Of a DNA stretch of 64,000 nt, positions 43,895 through 52,546 are shown one piece after another. The stretch comes from DASQPR01 sp963797605. GTDB lineage: Bacteria; Actinomycetota; Actinomycetes; Mycobacteriales; Micromonosporaceae. Position 1 is the first letter of the stretch, and the number at the start of each line of letters is the position of its first letter. The notes under the pieces are model-generated. The model was given only the letters and a program-made list of their open reading frames with translations. It did not search any database and was not told the origin of the DNA. Both the position numbers and the translations under genes were made by a program. The stretch lies in contig CAWCPX010000003.1 of the NCBI GenBank assembly GCA_963797605.1, positions 62,001 to 126,000 on the forward strand, given 5' to 3'.

Positions 43895-44935
43895 GTGGCC
43901 GGGCCGACACGGGATCGCACGCTGGCAATGCTCGACGCGTTAGCCGGTCGCTACGCCTTCGCGGAAGTCTCCGCTCTGGTAGCGGCCGGCTTTTGTGATC
44001 ACTGCCGATCGCCCCAGGAGTTGGCCGACGTCCAGCAACTGTGTGCGTTCGGCCAGCGCCTGCTCGATCTCGACGCGGAAGACTTCGGCGAAGCGGACGC
44101 GGCCACCGACGCCAACGTCGACCACAGCGTCGCTGACCGGGTGAGCGGCGACGCCGTGCCGGTCGATCTCGTCCGTCGCTCCCGGGCCGCCCGCATGCCG
44201 CGGTCTCCGTCGGAGCACGATCGTGGTGCGCTGGCGACGCTGCTGCCCGCGTTCGCGTTGCTGCTCGAAGCGGTCGCCGTCCGGTGGCTTCGACGCGAGA
44301 CCTCGGCGCTCGTCGCCGCGTTGCACATCATCAGCGAATATCTGCCGGTCCTGGTCTGGGAGCCGGTACTCGGCCACGCCGCCGATCCTGCCCGGATGCC
44401 TGGCTCGGTCGGTGGCGACGGCAGTCTGTGGGGCCTGATGGACGCCCACGACTGTCCACAGTCAAGGCCGGAGAAATCCGCCGCGGCGCGCGTATTGCGG
44501 GTCAGCTCCGAACCGGACACCGGCTGGCAGAGCTACCTCGACCGGCAGCACAGCATCGTGGCCGCGGCGCTCGGCATCTGCGCGGCCGAATGTCGCTACC
44601 GATGTACCGCGATTTCCCGGCATACCGATGCCAAGCAGAAGATGCTCGCGGCTGGTTGCCGGACCGCCGCCGACTTCACCGGCTCCACGCTGATCCAACT
44701 GCGTCACAGCGCACCGGTCGGGCACGGGTTCGGAGTGCCGTCGCCCCGGGAAGTGCTGGCGGCCTGGGTTCACACCCGAGGCGTACTCGCCCGGTTGCGG
44801 CCGGAAGTGCTCGCAGACGACGGTTATCCGTTGCCCGGTCTGCCCAGCCTCGTCAGCGCTCTGGCCGGAGTGCCGATCCGGCCGGATACGCTGATCCGAG
44901 AGACGATGACGGAGCTGCGCGCCGCGTTGGCTTGA
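43895..44935 (+). CDS. Conserved hypothetical protein (346 aa)
   Basis: No known domain recognised. Mostly helical with short Cys motifs (CDHCRSPQE near residue 33; DCPQSRPEKS near 200; ICAAECRYRCT near 240), hinting at metal or Fe-S binding without a clear pattern. Terminal stretch includes HSAPVGHGFGVPS and LPGLPSLVSALAGVPIRPD. GTG 43895, 45 nt after rhlE, and 23 nt before the MBL-fold gene, so it lies in the same transcription direction and may be co-transcribed. Acts in cytoplasm; function unknown. Confidence 0.6.
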   Translation: MAGPTRDRTLAMLDALAGRYAFAEVSALVAAGFCDHCRSPQELADVQQLCAFGQRLLDLDAEDFGEADAATDANVDHSVADRVSGDAVPVDLVRRSRAARMPRSPSEHDRGALATLLPAFALLLEAVAVRWLRRETSALVAALHIISEYLPVLVWEPVLGHAADPARMPGSVGGDGSLWGLMDAHDCPQSRPEKSAAARVLRVSSEPDTGWQSYLDRQHSIVAAALGICAAECRYRCTAISRHTDAKQKMLAAGCRTAADFTGSTLIQLRHSAPVGHGFGVPSPREVLAAWVHTRGVLARLRPEVLADDGYPLPGLPSLVSALAGVPIRPDTLIRETMTELRAALA

Positions 44936-44958
44936 CGTCCGATCGCGGGAGGCACAGC

Positions 44959-45939
44959 GTGATCTCACGGCGCGTAGGCGAAGATCTCGAACAGGCACGC
45001 CGCACGTACGCCGGCCGGAACTGGCCGGACAGCTTCGCCGATCGCCTGACCACGCCGCTGCCGGGTGTTTTCGACGTCGTGAAGATGCTGCGTACGGGTG
45101 GCCGGGCCGATCTCGACTATTCGGCCGCCACCGCGATCCCGGTGGTCGCCGACGCGACGCTGCCGCCGCTCCACGAGGGACAGGCGTCGGTCACATGGGT
45201 CGGCCACGCCACGTTCGTCGTGCGGATCGGCGGCGCGACGATCCTGACCGACCCGGTGTGGTCGAACAAGATCCCGGGCGTACGCGAGCGGCTCACCCCT
45301 CCCGGCGTGTCGCTGGAATCCATCGGTCAGATCGATGCCGTGGTGATCTCCCACAACCACTACGACCATCTCGACGCGCCGACGATCCGGCAGATCCCGA
45401 AGGACACGCCGATGTTCGTTCCCGGGATGCTCGGTTCGTGGTTTCGGCGCCGCGACTTCCGCAACGTCGTCGAACTCGACTGGTGGGAATCGGTACGCCT
45501 CGGCGATGTCACGCTCGACTTCGTGCCGTCGCACCACTGGAGCCGCCGTGGGTTGACTGACAGCTGCAAGACGCTGTGGGGCGGGTGGATGCTCCGCGCG
45601 GGCGAGCGCAGCATCTACTTCGCCGGCGACACCGGTTACGGGCACTGGTTCGGTGAGATCGCCGACCGCTACCCGGGCATCGACCTGGCGCTGCTGCCGA
45701 TCGGCGCCTACGAGCCCAACTGGTTCATGAAACCGGTGCACATGAACCCGGCCGAAGCCGTCCGCGCGTGCGTGGAGTTGGGCGCGCCGCGCATGGCCAC
45801 GATGCACTGGGGCACGTTCGCACTCACGACGGAACCGCTGCTGGAGCCGCCTGCGAAAGCCATCGCGGCATGGGCTGACGCGGGACTCCCACGAGCGAAC
45901 CTCTGGGATCTGGCAGTGGGTGAAACCCGGCTTTACTGA
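44959..45939 (+). CDS. MBL-fold metallohydrolase (UlaG/NAPE-PLD-like)
   Basis: 326 residues. Metal motif SHNHYDHLD (HxHxDH), upstream VTWVGHATFVVRIGGATILTDPVW, then SHHWSRRG, FAGDTGYGHWF and a final TMHWGTFALTTEPL, the metal-binding His set of the L-ascorbate-6-phosphate lactonase/NAPE-phospholipase D branch. Probably a two-metal phosphodiesterase or lactonase with unknown substrate. GTG 44959 lies 6 nt after a GGGAGG site. Downstream is a secreted NlpC/P60 hydrolase. Confidence 0.9.
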   Translation: MISRRVGEDLEQARRTYAGRNWPDSFADRLTTPLPGVFDVVKMLRTGGRADLDYSAATAIPVVADATLPPLHEGQASVTWVGHATFVVRIGGATILTDPVWSNKIPGVRERLTPPGVSLESIGQIDAVVISHNHYDHLDAPTIRQIPKDTPMFVPGMLGSWFRRRDFRNVVELDWWESVRLGDVTLDFVPSHHWSRRGLTDSCKTLWGGWMLRAGERSIYFAGDTGYGHWFGEIADRYPGIDLALLPIGAYEPNWFMKPVHMNPAEAVRACVELGAPRMATMHWGTFALTTEPLLEPPAKAIAAWADAGLPRANLWDLAVGETRLY

Positions 45940-45983
45940 CCTTTTGCCCGTTACTAAGGTCCGATGCGCAGGGTTAAGCCATC

Positions 45984-46979
45984 GTGCCGTTATCAAGGTT
46001 CTGGCGTCGCGCTCTGGCCCTAGTAATCGGTTTTCTGCTGGGGACAATGATCGTCGGGTCGTCCGCGACCGCGGCGCCGTCCGGTGGTGCGGTGCCACCG
46101 CCATCCAAGTCCAAGCTGGACGCGTCGATCACCGCCGCCTCCAACCAACTGGAGATCGTGGTCGAGCAGTACGACGCGGCACGAGTGGCTCTCGCCGGCA
46201 CGAAAGCGAAGCTGGCGACCGTCAACACGAAACTCGCGCCGATGCATCGATCGGTCGCAGCGGCACAGGCCCGGGTCAGCACGATCGCCGCGAGTGTCTA
46301 CCAGGCACCTTCCATCGGACAGTTCGGCAGCCTGCTGGAATCGTCTTCCACGTCGAACCTGATCGACCAGCTCGGCTTCATCGATCAGGTCGCGGTGGCC
46401 CGCCAGCAGCAGATCAACGCGCTTTACGCGGCCGCACACGCCTACGTCGACCAGCAGAAATCGCTCTCGCAACTGACGATCGCGCAGACGCTCGAATACC
46501 GCCAACTGAAGGCGAAGCGGACGTCGATCACCAGCCAGATCGCGCAACTCAAGTCGCTCCGCCTCGCGGCTTACGGGCAGACCGGCAACCCGCCTTCCGA
46601 TCCGGTCAGCACGTTCGTGCCGGTGTTCTCGCCGGACATGGCCGGTAGAGCGGTGAAGTTCGCGTTCGACCAGCTGGGGAAACCATACAAGTGGGCGTCG
46701 GCGGGACCGAACTCGTACGACTGTTCCGGGCTGACGCTGGCATCGTGGCGTTCGGTCGGCGTGAAGCTGCCGCACAACGCGGCGATGCAGTACCAGACGA
46801 TCAAGCACATCACCCGCTCCGAACTGGAACCCGGTGACCTGGTCTTCTACTTCAACCCGGTGCACCATGTCGGCATCTACCTCGGCTCGGACAAAATCAT
46901 CAACGCCCCGACCTATGGCCGACCGGTGCAGGTCGCGCCCCTCGATATGGCACCGATCCACGGCTATGGCCGCCCCTAA
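45984..46979 (+). CDS. Secreted NlpC/P60 peptidoglycan endopeptidase (RipA-like)
   Basis: 331 residues. Signal peptide 1-31 (ALALVIGFLLGTMIVGSSATA), a coiled-coil region 40-195 (QLEIVVEQYDAARVALAGTK and LTIAQTLEYRQLKAKR), then an NlpC/P60 domain: catalytic Cys247 in YDCSGLTLAS, His in HHVGIYLG (about 294-300), with EPGDLVFYF. Cleaves peptide cross-links during division or separation. GTG 45984 gives MPLSRFWRRA. 44 nt upstream lies the MBL gene; the gap contains no recognisable ydaO-type riboswitch, unlike many NlpC/P60 genes. Confidence 0.93.
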   Translation: MPLSRFWRRALALVIGFLLGTMIVGSSATAAPSGGAVPPPSKSKLDASITAASNQLEIVVEQYDAARVALAGTKAKLATVNTKLAPMHRSVAAAQARVSTIAASVYQAPSIGQFGSLLESSSTSNLIDQLGFIDQVAVARQQQINALYAAAHAYVDQQKSLSQLTIAQTLEYRQLKAKRTSITSQIAQLKSLRLAAYGQTGNPPSDPVSTFVPVFSPDMAGRAVKFAFDQLGKPYKWASAGPNSYDCSGLTLASWRSVGVKLPHNAAMQYQTIKHITRSELEPGDLVFYFNPVHHVGIYLGSDKIINAPTYGRPVQVAPLDMAPIHGYGRP

Positions 46980-46987
46980 GACCTGTC

Positions 46988-47021
46988 GCAGCCGAACGGC
47001 AGTTTTGAGATAGACCCTTAA
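46988..47021. repeat. Relic end of the 168-bp palindromic element family
   Basis: On the minus strand this reads TCTCAAAACTGCCGTTCGGC, matching the copy 1 end at 3891 at 21 of 22 positions of the full segment, but no second arm follows. It lies in the 38-nt gap between the convergent NlpC/P60 and RecQ genes, and the RecQ stop codon (TAA at 47018-47020) sits at its terminus. Confidence 0.6.
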
Positions 47022-49168
47022 CTCGACAGGCCCAGAGCCAACGGGAAGACGGCCGACGCACCGGCCTGGCGCAGCAGTCGCGCACCGATCGCCATGGTCC
47101 AGCCGGAGTCAATGTAGTCGTCGACCAGCAGCAACGGACCTTCCGACGCGGCCACCGCCGCAGCCAGATCCCCGTCGAGACTCAGCCGATCATGCAGCGC
47201 CATCACCCGATGCGCGCTGTTGGCCCGACCCGCGCCCGTGCCTCCGCCCACGCTGATCTGACCGAGCACCGGCAGCCGGCCGATCTCACCGATCCGCCCC
47301 GCGAGACTGCGAACCAGCTCAGGGTGCCGGGACGAGCCGACGGCGACGATGCCCACCGGCCGCGCCGACCACTGATCGTCGCCGGTCGCCCAATCCTTCA
47401 GCACCTCGACGATGGCCGTGACGACCTCGGGCGGCACCGGGCCGTCATTCGCGTCAACGGCGACGAGGCGACGTAGCCGATCACCCCAGCCGAGGTCCGA
47501 CAGCCGGCCGATCACGCGGCCGGTCTCCGCCAGTTGGCCGGCCGGAATCTTGCCGGACGCGATCGTCAGCGCCGTCGGCCACTGGCGCCTCGGCGCGACC
47601 AGCACGCCGGGCCGCCCGAGGTGGCTGCGGGCGGCACCGAGACCGGACTCGGAGATCTCCGCGGCGAACATCGGCGCACCGGTGCAGTTGTCGCACCTCC
47701 CGCACCTGGTCGCCTCGGGATCGTCGAGCGCGCGGCGCAGGAATTCCATGCGGCACTCGCTGGTGGTCTCGTAGTCGAGCATCAGCTGCGCTTCGCTGGC
47801 TCGGGCGGCCGCGACGCGTTCGAGCCGGCCGGCGTCATAACTCCACGGCGCACCGGTCGACTCCCAGCCACCCTTGACCCGGCGGACGGCACCGTCGACG
47901 TCGAGCACCTTCAGCATCAACTCGAGTCGGGAGCGACGCAGCTCGACCTTGGCCTCCAGCACCGGTGTCGACAACGGACGACCGGCCTCGGCCAATGCGT
48001 CGAGCACCGCTTCGGCCTGCGCAGGCGGCGGAAACGCCAGCGATGCGAAGTAGCTCCAGATCGCCTGGTCTTCGCGACCGGGTAGGAGCAGCACGTCGGC
48101 GTGCTCCACGGCCCGGCCGGCGCGACCGACCTGCTGGTAGTAGGCGATCGGTGACGGCGGGGCGCCGAGGTGCACGACGAAGCCGAGGTCGGGCTTGTCG
48201 AAGCCCATGCCGAGCGCCGACGTGGCCACGAGCGCCTTCACCTCGTTGGCCAGCAACGCCGCCTCGGCCGCCTGCCGCTCGGCATCGTCGGTCTGGCCGG
48301 TGTAGCTCGCGACCACGTGGCCACGGGAACGCAGGAACGTGGCGGTGTCTTCGGCGGCGGCGACGGTCAGCGTGTAGATGATGCCGGAGCCGGTCAGCCG
48401 GTCGAGGTTGTCGGCCAGCCAGCCGAGGCGGTGGCCGGGCGTCGGCAACGTGACGACACCCAGGCGCAATGAAGACCGATCGAGTGGGCCGCGGAGCACG
48501 AGGGTCTCCGTACCCGGCAAATCATTGATCTTGATCGTGTCCAACTGTTCGGCGATGTCGGTCGTCACACGCGTGTTGGCGGTCGCGGTCGTCGCCAGGA
48601 CGGCCGTGCCCGGATTGAGCTCGCCGAGCAGCGTGCGCAGCCGCCGGTAGTCGGGCCGGAAATCGTGACCCCAATCGGAGATGCAGTGGGCCTCGTCGAC
48701 GACCAGAAGCCCGGCCGCCGCCGCGAGCTTGGGCAGCACGTGATCTCGGAAATCGGGGTTGTTGAGCCGCTCCGGGCTGATCAACAACACGTCGACGATG
48801 CCGTCGGCCACCTCCGCCGTGACCGAATCCCACGCGTCGAGGTTGGCCGAATTGATCGTGCGGGCGTTGATGCCGGCGCGCGCCGCCGCTTCGATCTGGT
48901 TGCGCATGAGCGCCAGCAGCGGCGAGACGATCACGGTCGGGCCGGCACCGCGAGCGCGCAACAGCCCGGTCGCGATGAAGTAGACCGCCGATTTGCCCCA
49001 ACCGGTGCGCTGGACGCAGAGCACCCGACGGCCGTCGATCACGAGCGCTTCGATCGCCCGCCACTGATCGTCACGGAGGACCGCCTCGGGGCCGGCCAGG
49101 TCACGAAGCACCGCCTCGGCTCGGTCGCGGACGTGTTGACGATCGATCGACGTGCCCCCGTTTTCCAT
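47018..49168 (-). CDS. RecQ-family DNA helicase fused to C-terminal phosphoribosyltransferase domain
   Basis: About 716 residues. Helicase motifs: 0/I LCVQRTGWGKSAVYFIA (GWGKS 56-60), Ia IVSPLLALMRNQ, II DEAH in LLVVDEAHCISDWGHDFRP, III ATTATAN, V ATSALGMGFDKPDLG, VI QQVGRAGRAVEHA, then a RecQ zinc ligand set CRMEFLRRA and CGRCDNCTG. After about residue 500 there is no HRDC; instead a type I PRTase domain, IVAVGSSRHPELVRS and the PRPP loop LLLVDDYIDSGWT with GARLLRQAGASAVFPLAL. Proposed nucleotide-sensing or pyrophosphate-linked function is unproven. ATG 49168 is chosen; the open frame runs to 49198. Confidence 0.9.
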   Translation of the reverse strand: MENGGTSIDRQHVRDRAEAVLRDLAGPEAVLRDDQWRAIEALVIDGRRVLCVQRTGWGKSAVYFIATGLLRARGAGPTVIVSPLLALMRNQIEAAARAGINARTINSANLDAWDSVTAEVADGIVDVLLISPERLNNPDFRDHVLPKLAAAAGLLVVDEAHCISDWGHDFRPDYRRLRTLLGELNPGTAVLATTATANTRVTTDIAEQLDTIKINDLPGTETLVLRGPLDRSSLRLGVVTLPTPGHRLGWLADNLDRLTGSGIIYTLTVAAAEDTATFLRSRGHVVASYTGQTDDAERQAAEAALLANEVKALVATSALGMGFDKPDLGFVVHLGAPPSPIAYYQQVGRAGRAVEHADVLLLPGREDQAIWSYFASLAFPPPAQAEAVLDALAEAGRPLSTPVLEAKVELRRSRLELMLKVLDVDGAVRRVKGGWESTGAPWSYDAGRLERVAAARASEAQLMLDYETTSECRMEFLRRALDDPEATRCGRCDNCTGAPMFAAEISESGLGAARSHLGRPGVLVAPRRQWPTALTIASGKIPAGQLAETGRVIGRLSDLGWGDRLRRLVAVDANDGPVPPEVVTAIVEVLKDWATGDDQWSARPVGIVAVGSSRHPELVRSLAGRIGEIGRLPVLGQISVGGGTGAGRANSAHRVMALHDRLSLDGDLAAAVAASEGPLLLVDDYIDSGWTMAIGARLLRQAGASAVFPLALGLSS

Positions 49169-49213
49169 GCCACCCGTTCTACCAGGCGGGCCCGACAAAC
49201 GGCGTTTGCCCAG

Positions 49214-49663
49214 CTAATCACCATCGCGGGCGGCCGGGCGGCGGAGAAGCTCGGTGATCTCGGTGCGGACGACCGACACGGCGTGCAGAGCGATCCACAC
49301 GCATACGATCGCCAGGCCGATCTCGACGACGGAAAGCGCGAGTGCCATCGCCTGATCGGTGCCGCTGCGGCTCGTGAGCACGTCGAACCATGCGTCCACG
49401 ACCAGCATCGTCGCCGTGGCGGTCGCGGCGAGTGCCACCTTCGGCCGGCCACGCCAGGCCAGGAACGCGGTCAGACCAAGCATGATCACGAGCCCGATGT
49501 CGAAACCCACCCAGGCAGCCCGTTCGTGCACGCGCTCGGTGCGCGGCAGGCTGAACGCGAGGTAGACGATCCAGGGCACGGTGACAATCGCCGCGAACGC
49601 GAATCCGGGCGCCACCCAGCGCGGCGCCGTACGCATCGGTAGATTTCGCTGCCGTTCCGCCAC
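49214..49663 (-). CDS. Four-helix membrane protein of unknown function
   Basis: 149 residues: helices GFAFAAIVTVPWIVYLAFSL, GFDIGLVIMLGLTAFLAW, VALAATATATMLVVDAWFDVL and LALSVVEIGLAIVCVWIAL, with charged loops. GTG 49663 with GGGGGTGAGG upstream. It starts 121 nt from the divergent FHA gene start at 49784; the RecQ gene follows it on the same strand 45 nt away. No family recognised. Confidence 0.65.
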   Translation of the reverse strand: MAERQRNLPMRTAPRWVAPGFAFAAIVTVPWIVYLAFSLPRTERVHERAAWVGFDIGLVIMLGLTAFLAWRGRPKVALAATATATMLVVDAWFDVLTSRSGTDQAMALALSVVEIGLAIVCVWIALHAVSVVRTEITELLRRPAARDGD

Positions 49664-49783
49664 GCCTCACCCCCGCTACAGGGTCGCACGCTGGCCAGGC
49701 GCGCCGACAAGGTGACGAGAACGCGCGTGGAATTCGCCTCGTCCCATGGACATCAGTACGCGGTATACAGGCACAATGGTCGG

Positions 49784-50854
49784 GTGCGATTCGAAGTGTC
49801 CCGGGTGCTCGACGCGATCGAGCGCCGCCTGAGCATCGACCCGGTGGTTGCCGCCGCGGTTGTCGATCTCAACGAGATCATGCATCTCGACGATCTCGAT
49901 GGCGGCCGACCAGCAAATCTGCTGCGTCTCGGCCTCATCGTCGACGCCCTCGGCCAGCGGCTGGGCGATAGCGCGGCCGCCATTTACGCGGTGGCCGAGC
50001 GGAGCCTGATCTCCGACACCGAACTCACGTCCAACGAGCGCATGGTGATCCGTCGGTGGTCCGACGACGGTCTGATCGAGGTGCTTCCGGCCGGCGCGCC
50101 AGTGCAGGCACGGATCCGCGAGATCAACGCGCTGGCCGGCCTTTCCATGATCACGCGAGTGGGCGGTGCCGGCTCGGCCTACGCCCCGGTGCCCGCGCCC
50201 GGCGGCATCGCGCTCGCGTCCCACGCCGGCCAGACCGCGACGCCCGCGCGCACGCCGAACCCGGCGCTGTCCCGGCTGTGGCGGTGTCCGGAACCAGACT
50301 GCGGCAGTTTCGGCGCCGGGCGGGTCGCGGGCCAGCCGCCGCCCACCTTCCGTGGCGGCGTGCCGACCTGCCCGCGGCACGGAGCACGTCTCGCCGACGC
50401 CGGTCCGCGCCCGACGGCGTGGCCGCTGGCCGCTCGGGTCGACGGTTTGGTGCGCGAACGGTTCGCGGTGGGCGGGCATCGTCCGTTGATCATCGGCCGG
50501 GCGCCCGACGATCCGGCCGGGGTCGCGCTAGGCCCATATCTCGACGAGGCCGGCGTGCGGTGGATCAGTCGCAGCCACATCCGGTTGGAGCTTCGGGGCG
50601 ACGATTTGTTGGTCACCGACTCCAGCACCAACGGCACCACCATCCTCACGCGAAGCGGCCCCGGCGTCGCGCCCCAGTCGGTCCAACTCACGAACGGACA
50701 GTCACGCACAGTAGGCGAGTGGGACATCATCAGACTTCACGCGACCGTCGAAATCGCCCGGGCTGATCGACTTCCCGACCGTTCACCAGCGGTTTCGCCC
50801 GATTCAGTGATGGCGGACGCGCCGACGATGGCGATGCGACTTCCGCTCAACTAA
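49784..50854 (+). CDS. FHA-domain protein with zinc-ribbon-like cysteines
   Basis: 356 residues. N-terminal helical domain (VSRVLDAIERRLSIDPVVAA and AIYAVAERSLISDTELTSNERMV), then a putative zinc ribbon with CPEPDC near 170 and CPRHG near 200, and a C-terminal FHA domain: PLIIGRAPDD (phosphothreonine-binding Arg), RWISRSHIRLEL with the conserved Ser-His, and DSSTNGTTIL (Asn-Gly loop). Binds phospho-Thr peptides, so it probably works with Ser/Thr kinases. GTG 49784, chosen because it starts the conserved helical domain; the leader is short. No kinase gene is adjacent. Confidence 0.82.
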   Translation: MRFEVSRVLDAIERRLSIDPVVAAAVVDLNEIMHLDDLDGGRPANLLRLGLIVDALGQRLGDSAAAIYAVAERSLISDTELTSNERMVIRRWSDDGLIEVLPAGAPVQARIREINALAGLSMITRVGGAGSAYAPVPAPGGIALASHAGQTATPARTPNPALSRLWRCPEPDCGSFGAGRVAGQPPPTFRGGVPTCPRHGARLADAGPRPTAWPLAARVDGLVRERFAVGGHRPLIIGRAPDDPAGVALGPYLDEAGVRWISRSHIRLELRGDDLLVTDSSTNGTTILTRSGPGVAPQSVQLTNGQSRTVGEWDIIRLHATVEIARADRLPDRSPAVSPDSVMADAPTMAMRLPLN

Positions 50855-51067
50855 GTCACGCACCGTGGCGGCCTAGTGTCGTGTGTTTGCCCTCGCGACA
50901 GGTCCCCACGGACGGCGAACCAGTGTATTCTTTCGGGTAGTTTTTGTGTACGTGGACCGCACCCGCGCCGCTCTTAGACGTGATCGGCAAAAGGCGCCGC
51001 TGCTCGAAAACGGCCAATAAGGCCCGCAGCGCGCGCGGCCGATACACCCCTCATGAAGGAGAGAAAC

Positions 51068-51271
51068 ATGGCGCAGGGGACCGTTAAATGGTTCAACGCC
51101 GAGAAGGGCTTCGGGTTCATCACTGTTGACGGTGGTGGAGCTGACGTGTTCGTGCACTTCTCCGCAATCCAGACGAGCGGCTACCGCAGCCTGGAGGAGA
51201 ACCAGCGAGTCGAGTTCGAGATCGCCCAAGGCCAGAAGGGCCCGCAGGCCGAGCAGGTCCGCCCCATCTGA
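51068..51271 (+). CDS. Cold-shock protein (CSD)
   Basis: 67 residues: AQGTVKWFNAEKGFGFI, the RNP1 motif KGFGFI, RNP2-type VFVHFSAIQ, and EFEIAQGQKGPQAEQV. Single-stranded nucleic-acid-binding RNA chaperone. ATG 51068 with AGGAGA. The 210-nt stretch before it (50855-51067) holds no gene and is a likely long 5' leader, common for csp genes. Followed by a canonical terminator. Confidence 0.97.
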   Translation: MAQGTVKWFNAEKGFGFITVDGGGADVFVHFSAIQTSGYRSLEENQRVEFEIAQGQKGPQAEQVRPI

Positions 51272-51290
51272 TCCAGCTCAACTACATGAG

Positions 51291-51322
51291 AAACCCCGCG
51301 CCTCCGGGCGCGGGGTTTTTCG
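51291..51322 (+). terminator. Rho-independent terminator after the cold-shock gene
   Basis: AACCCCGCGCC-TCC-GGGCGCGGGGTT then TTT: a strong GC stem with a T-run 19 nt past the stop codon. Confidence 0.93.
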
Positions 51323-51358
51323 TGCTCACGATCGGACGCCTACCCCCGATCGGGTGGC

Positions 51359-52334
51359 TCAGCCGGGAATGTGTCCCCAGGAGACGTCCCGGGCGATCTT
51401 GTAGAGTAGTTCCATGGCGTTTCGTCACGATAGGTCGGCAACCGTGCCGTCGGGCTGGCAGAGATGCAGTTGTACCAGGCCCTTTCCGCTGCACCGGCCG
51501 CCGCAAAACCCGGGCATCGGGCAGCGCCCGAGCGGTCTCCGACCCGCGACCGCGACGACGTACGAGAACTTCTCGTCCTCGTAGCTCAGGTCGGCGTCCT
51601 TGACCTTCCGGTGTAGCGCCGATCGGTTGACCCGGGCCCCGAAATGGCACCAGTCCTTACCGGGCGGCATCGGGCAGGCGGCCTGGTGCGGGCACGGTGC
51701 CACGATCACGCGCCCCGATTCGATCAGGCGGGATCTTGCGCCGCGAGGATCCGCGCGTAGCCGGCGGGCGTGCCCGGCTCCACGATCACCACGATGCCGC
51801 CGGCCGCCGTCACCGCGTCGACGAGTTGCCGCTGTGCCTCGGCGGTCCAGTTCGCCGAGCACGTACGAGACGGTCACGAGGTCCGCGTCGGGCACCGCGC
51901 CCCCGAGCGGCTGCGCGAGCCACGCGGCCGACCGCAATGCCGGTGACGGTGATTCGGCCGCCAGCCCGGCACCGAGGTCCAGCGCGTCCCGGACCTGGTC
52001 GACGACCGTGACCTCGCGGATTTCCGGCCACCTGTCGACTGCCGCCCACGCCGCGGCGCCGGTGCCACCGCCGAGGTCAAGGAGCGTCGCGGGAGCCGAT
52101 CTCGACATCGCACGCGGCCAGGGCGGCTCGAACGGCGGAGAACGTCGCCGGCATCCGGTAGGCGGCGTACGCGGCCACATCACCCGGGCGGGACAGGATC
52201 GGAGCGGCGGGCGTCGCGCCGGAGCGGTACGCCTCGATCAACCGGTTCACGGCCGTACGCAGCGACTCGATCGGCAACCCGGCGAGCCGGGCGGCCAGGG
52301 CGTAGCGCAGCGGTTCGGGAAGGTCGGCCATCAT
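51359..52334 (-). CDS. Rsm22-family ribosomal methyltransferase-like protein (several indels)
   Basis: Radical-SAM-independent SAM-binding protein of the mitochondrial Rsm22 family. N-terminus LPEPLRYALAARLAGLPIES, then in the next frame ATLLDLGGGTGAAAWAAVD (SAM loop), VTVVDQVRDALDLG, the PMPPG-containing Fe-S stretch APCPHQAACPMPPGKDWCHF with RVNRSALHRKVKD, FSYVVAV, and CGGRCSGKGLVQLHLC. The final YKIARDVSWG is in a third frame and ends at TGA 51359-51361. Indels are needed near 52100, 51870-51720 and 51415 (span 3 x 325 + 1). ATG 52334. Reported homologues act in small-subunit assembly. Divergent from the glycerol-1-phosphate cassette. Confidence 0.82.
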
Positions 52335-52546
52335 CGCCTTTAACGCCGGAGCGGACTATCAGCGGGTTCACGCTACGCGACAACGCCCGGCACGCGGTCG
52401 AGGCGGCCGACTGTTAGCCTGTGAAGCCGCCGCCCCCGGCAGCAGTCCGCCACGTTGATCACGGAGTGAGCAGCGGTGACGTGCCGGTGAGCGACCCACT
52501 AGAGTCATGATCAACGAAGTTTCGCCGCGACGGAAGGTCGACGCAG

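Noticed and set aside
45940..45983. ydaO-type riboswitch upstream of the NlpC/P60 gene
   Set aside because: Only 44 nt separate it from the preceding gene, too short for the aptamer.
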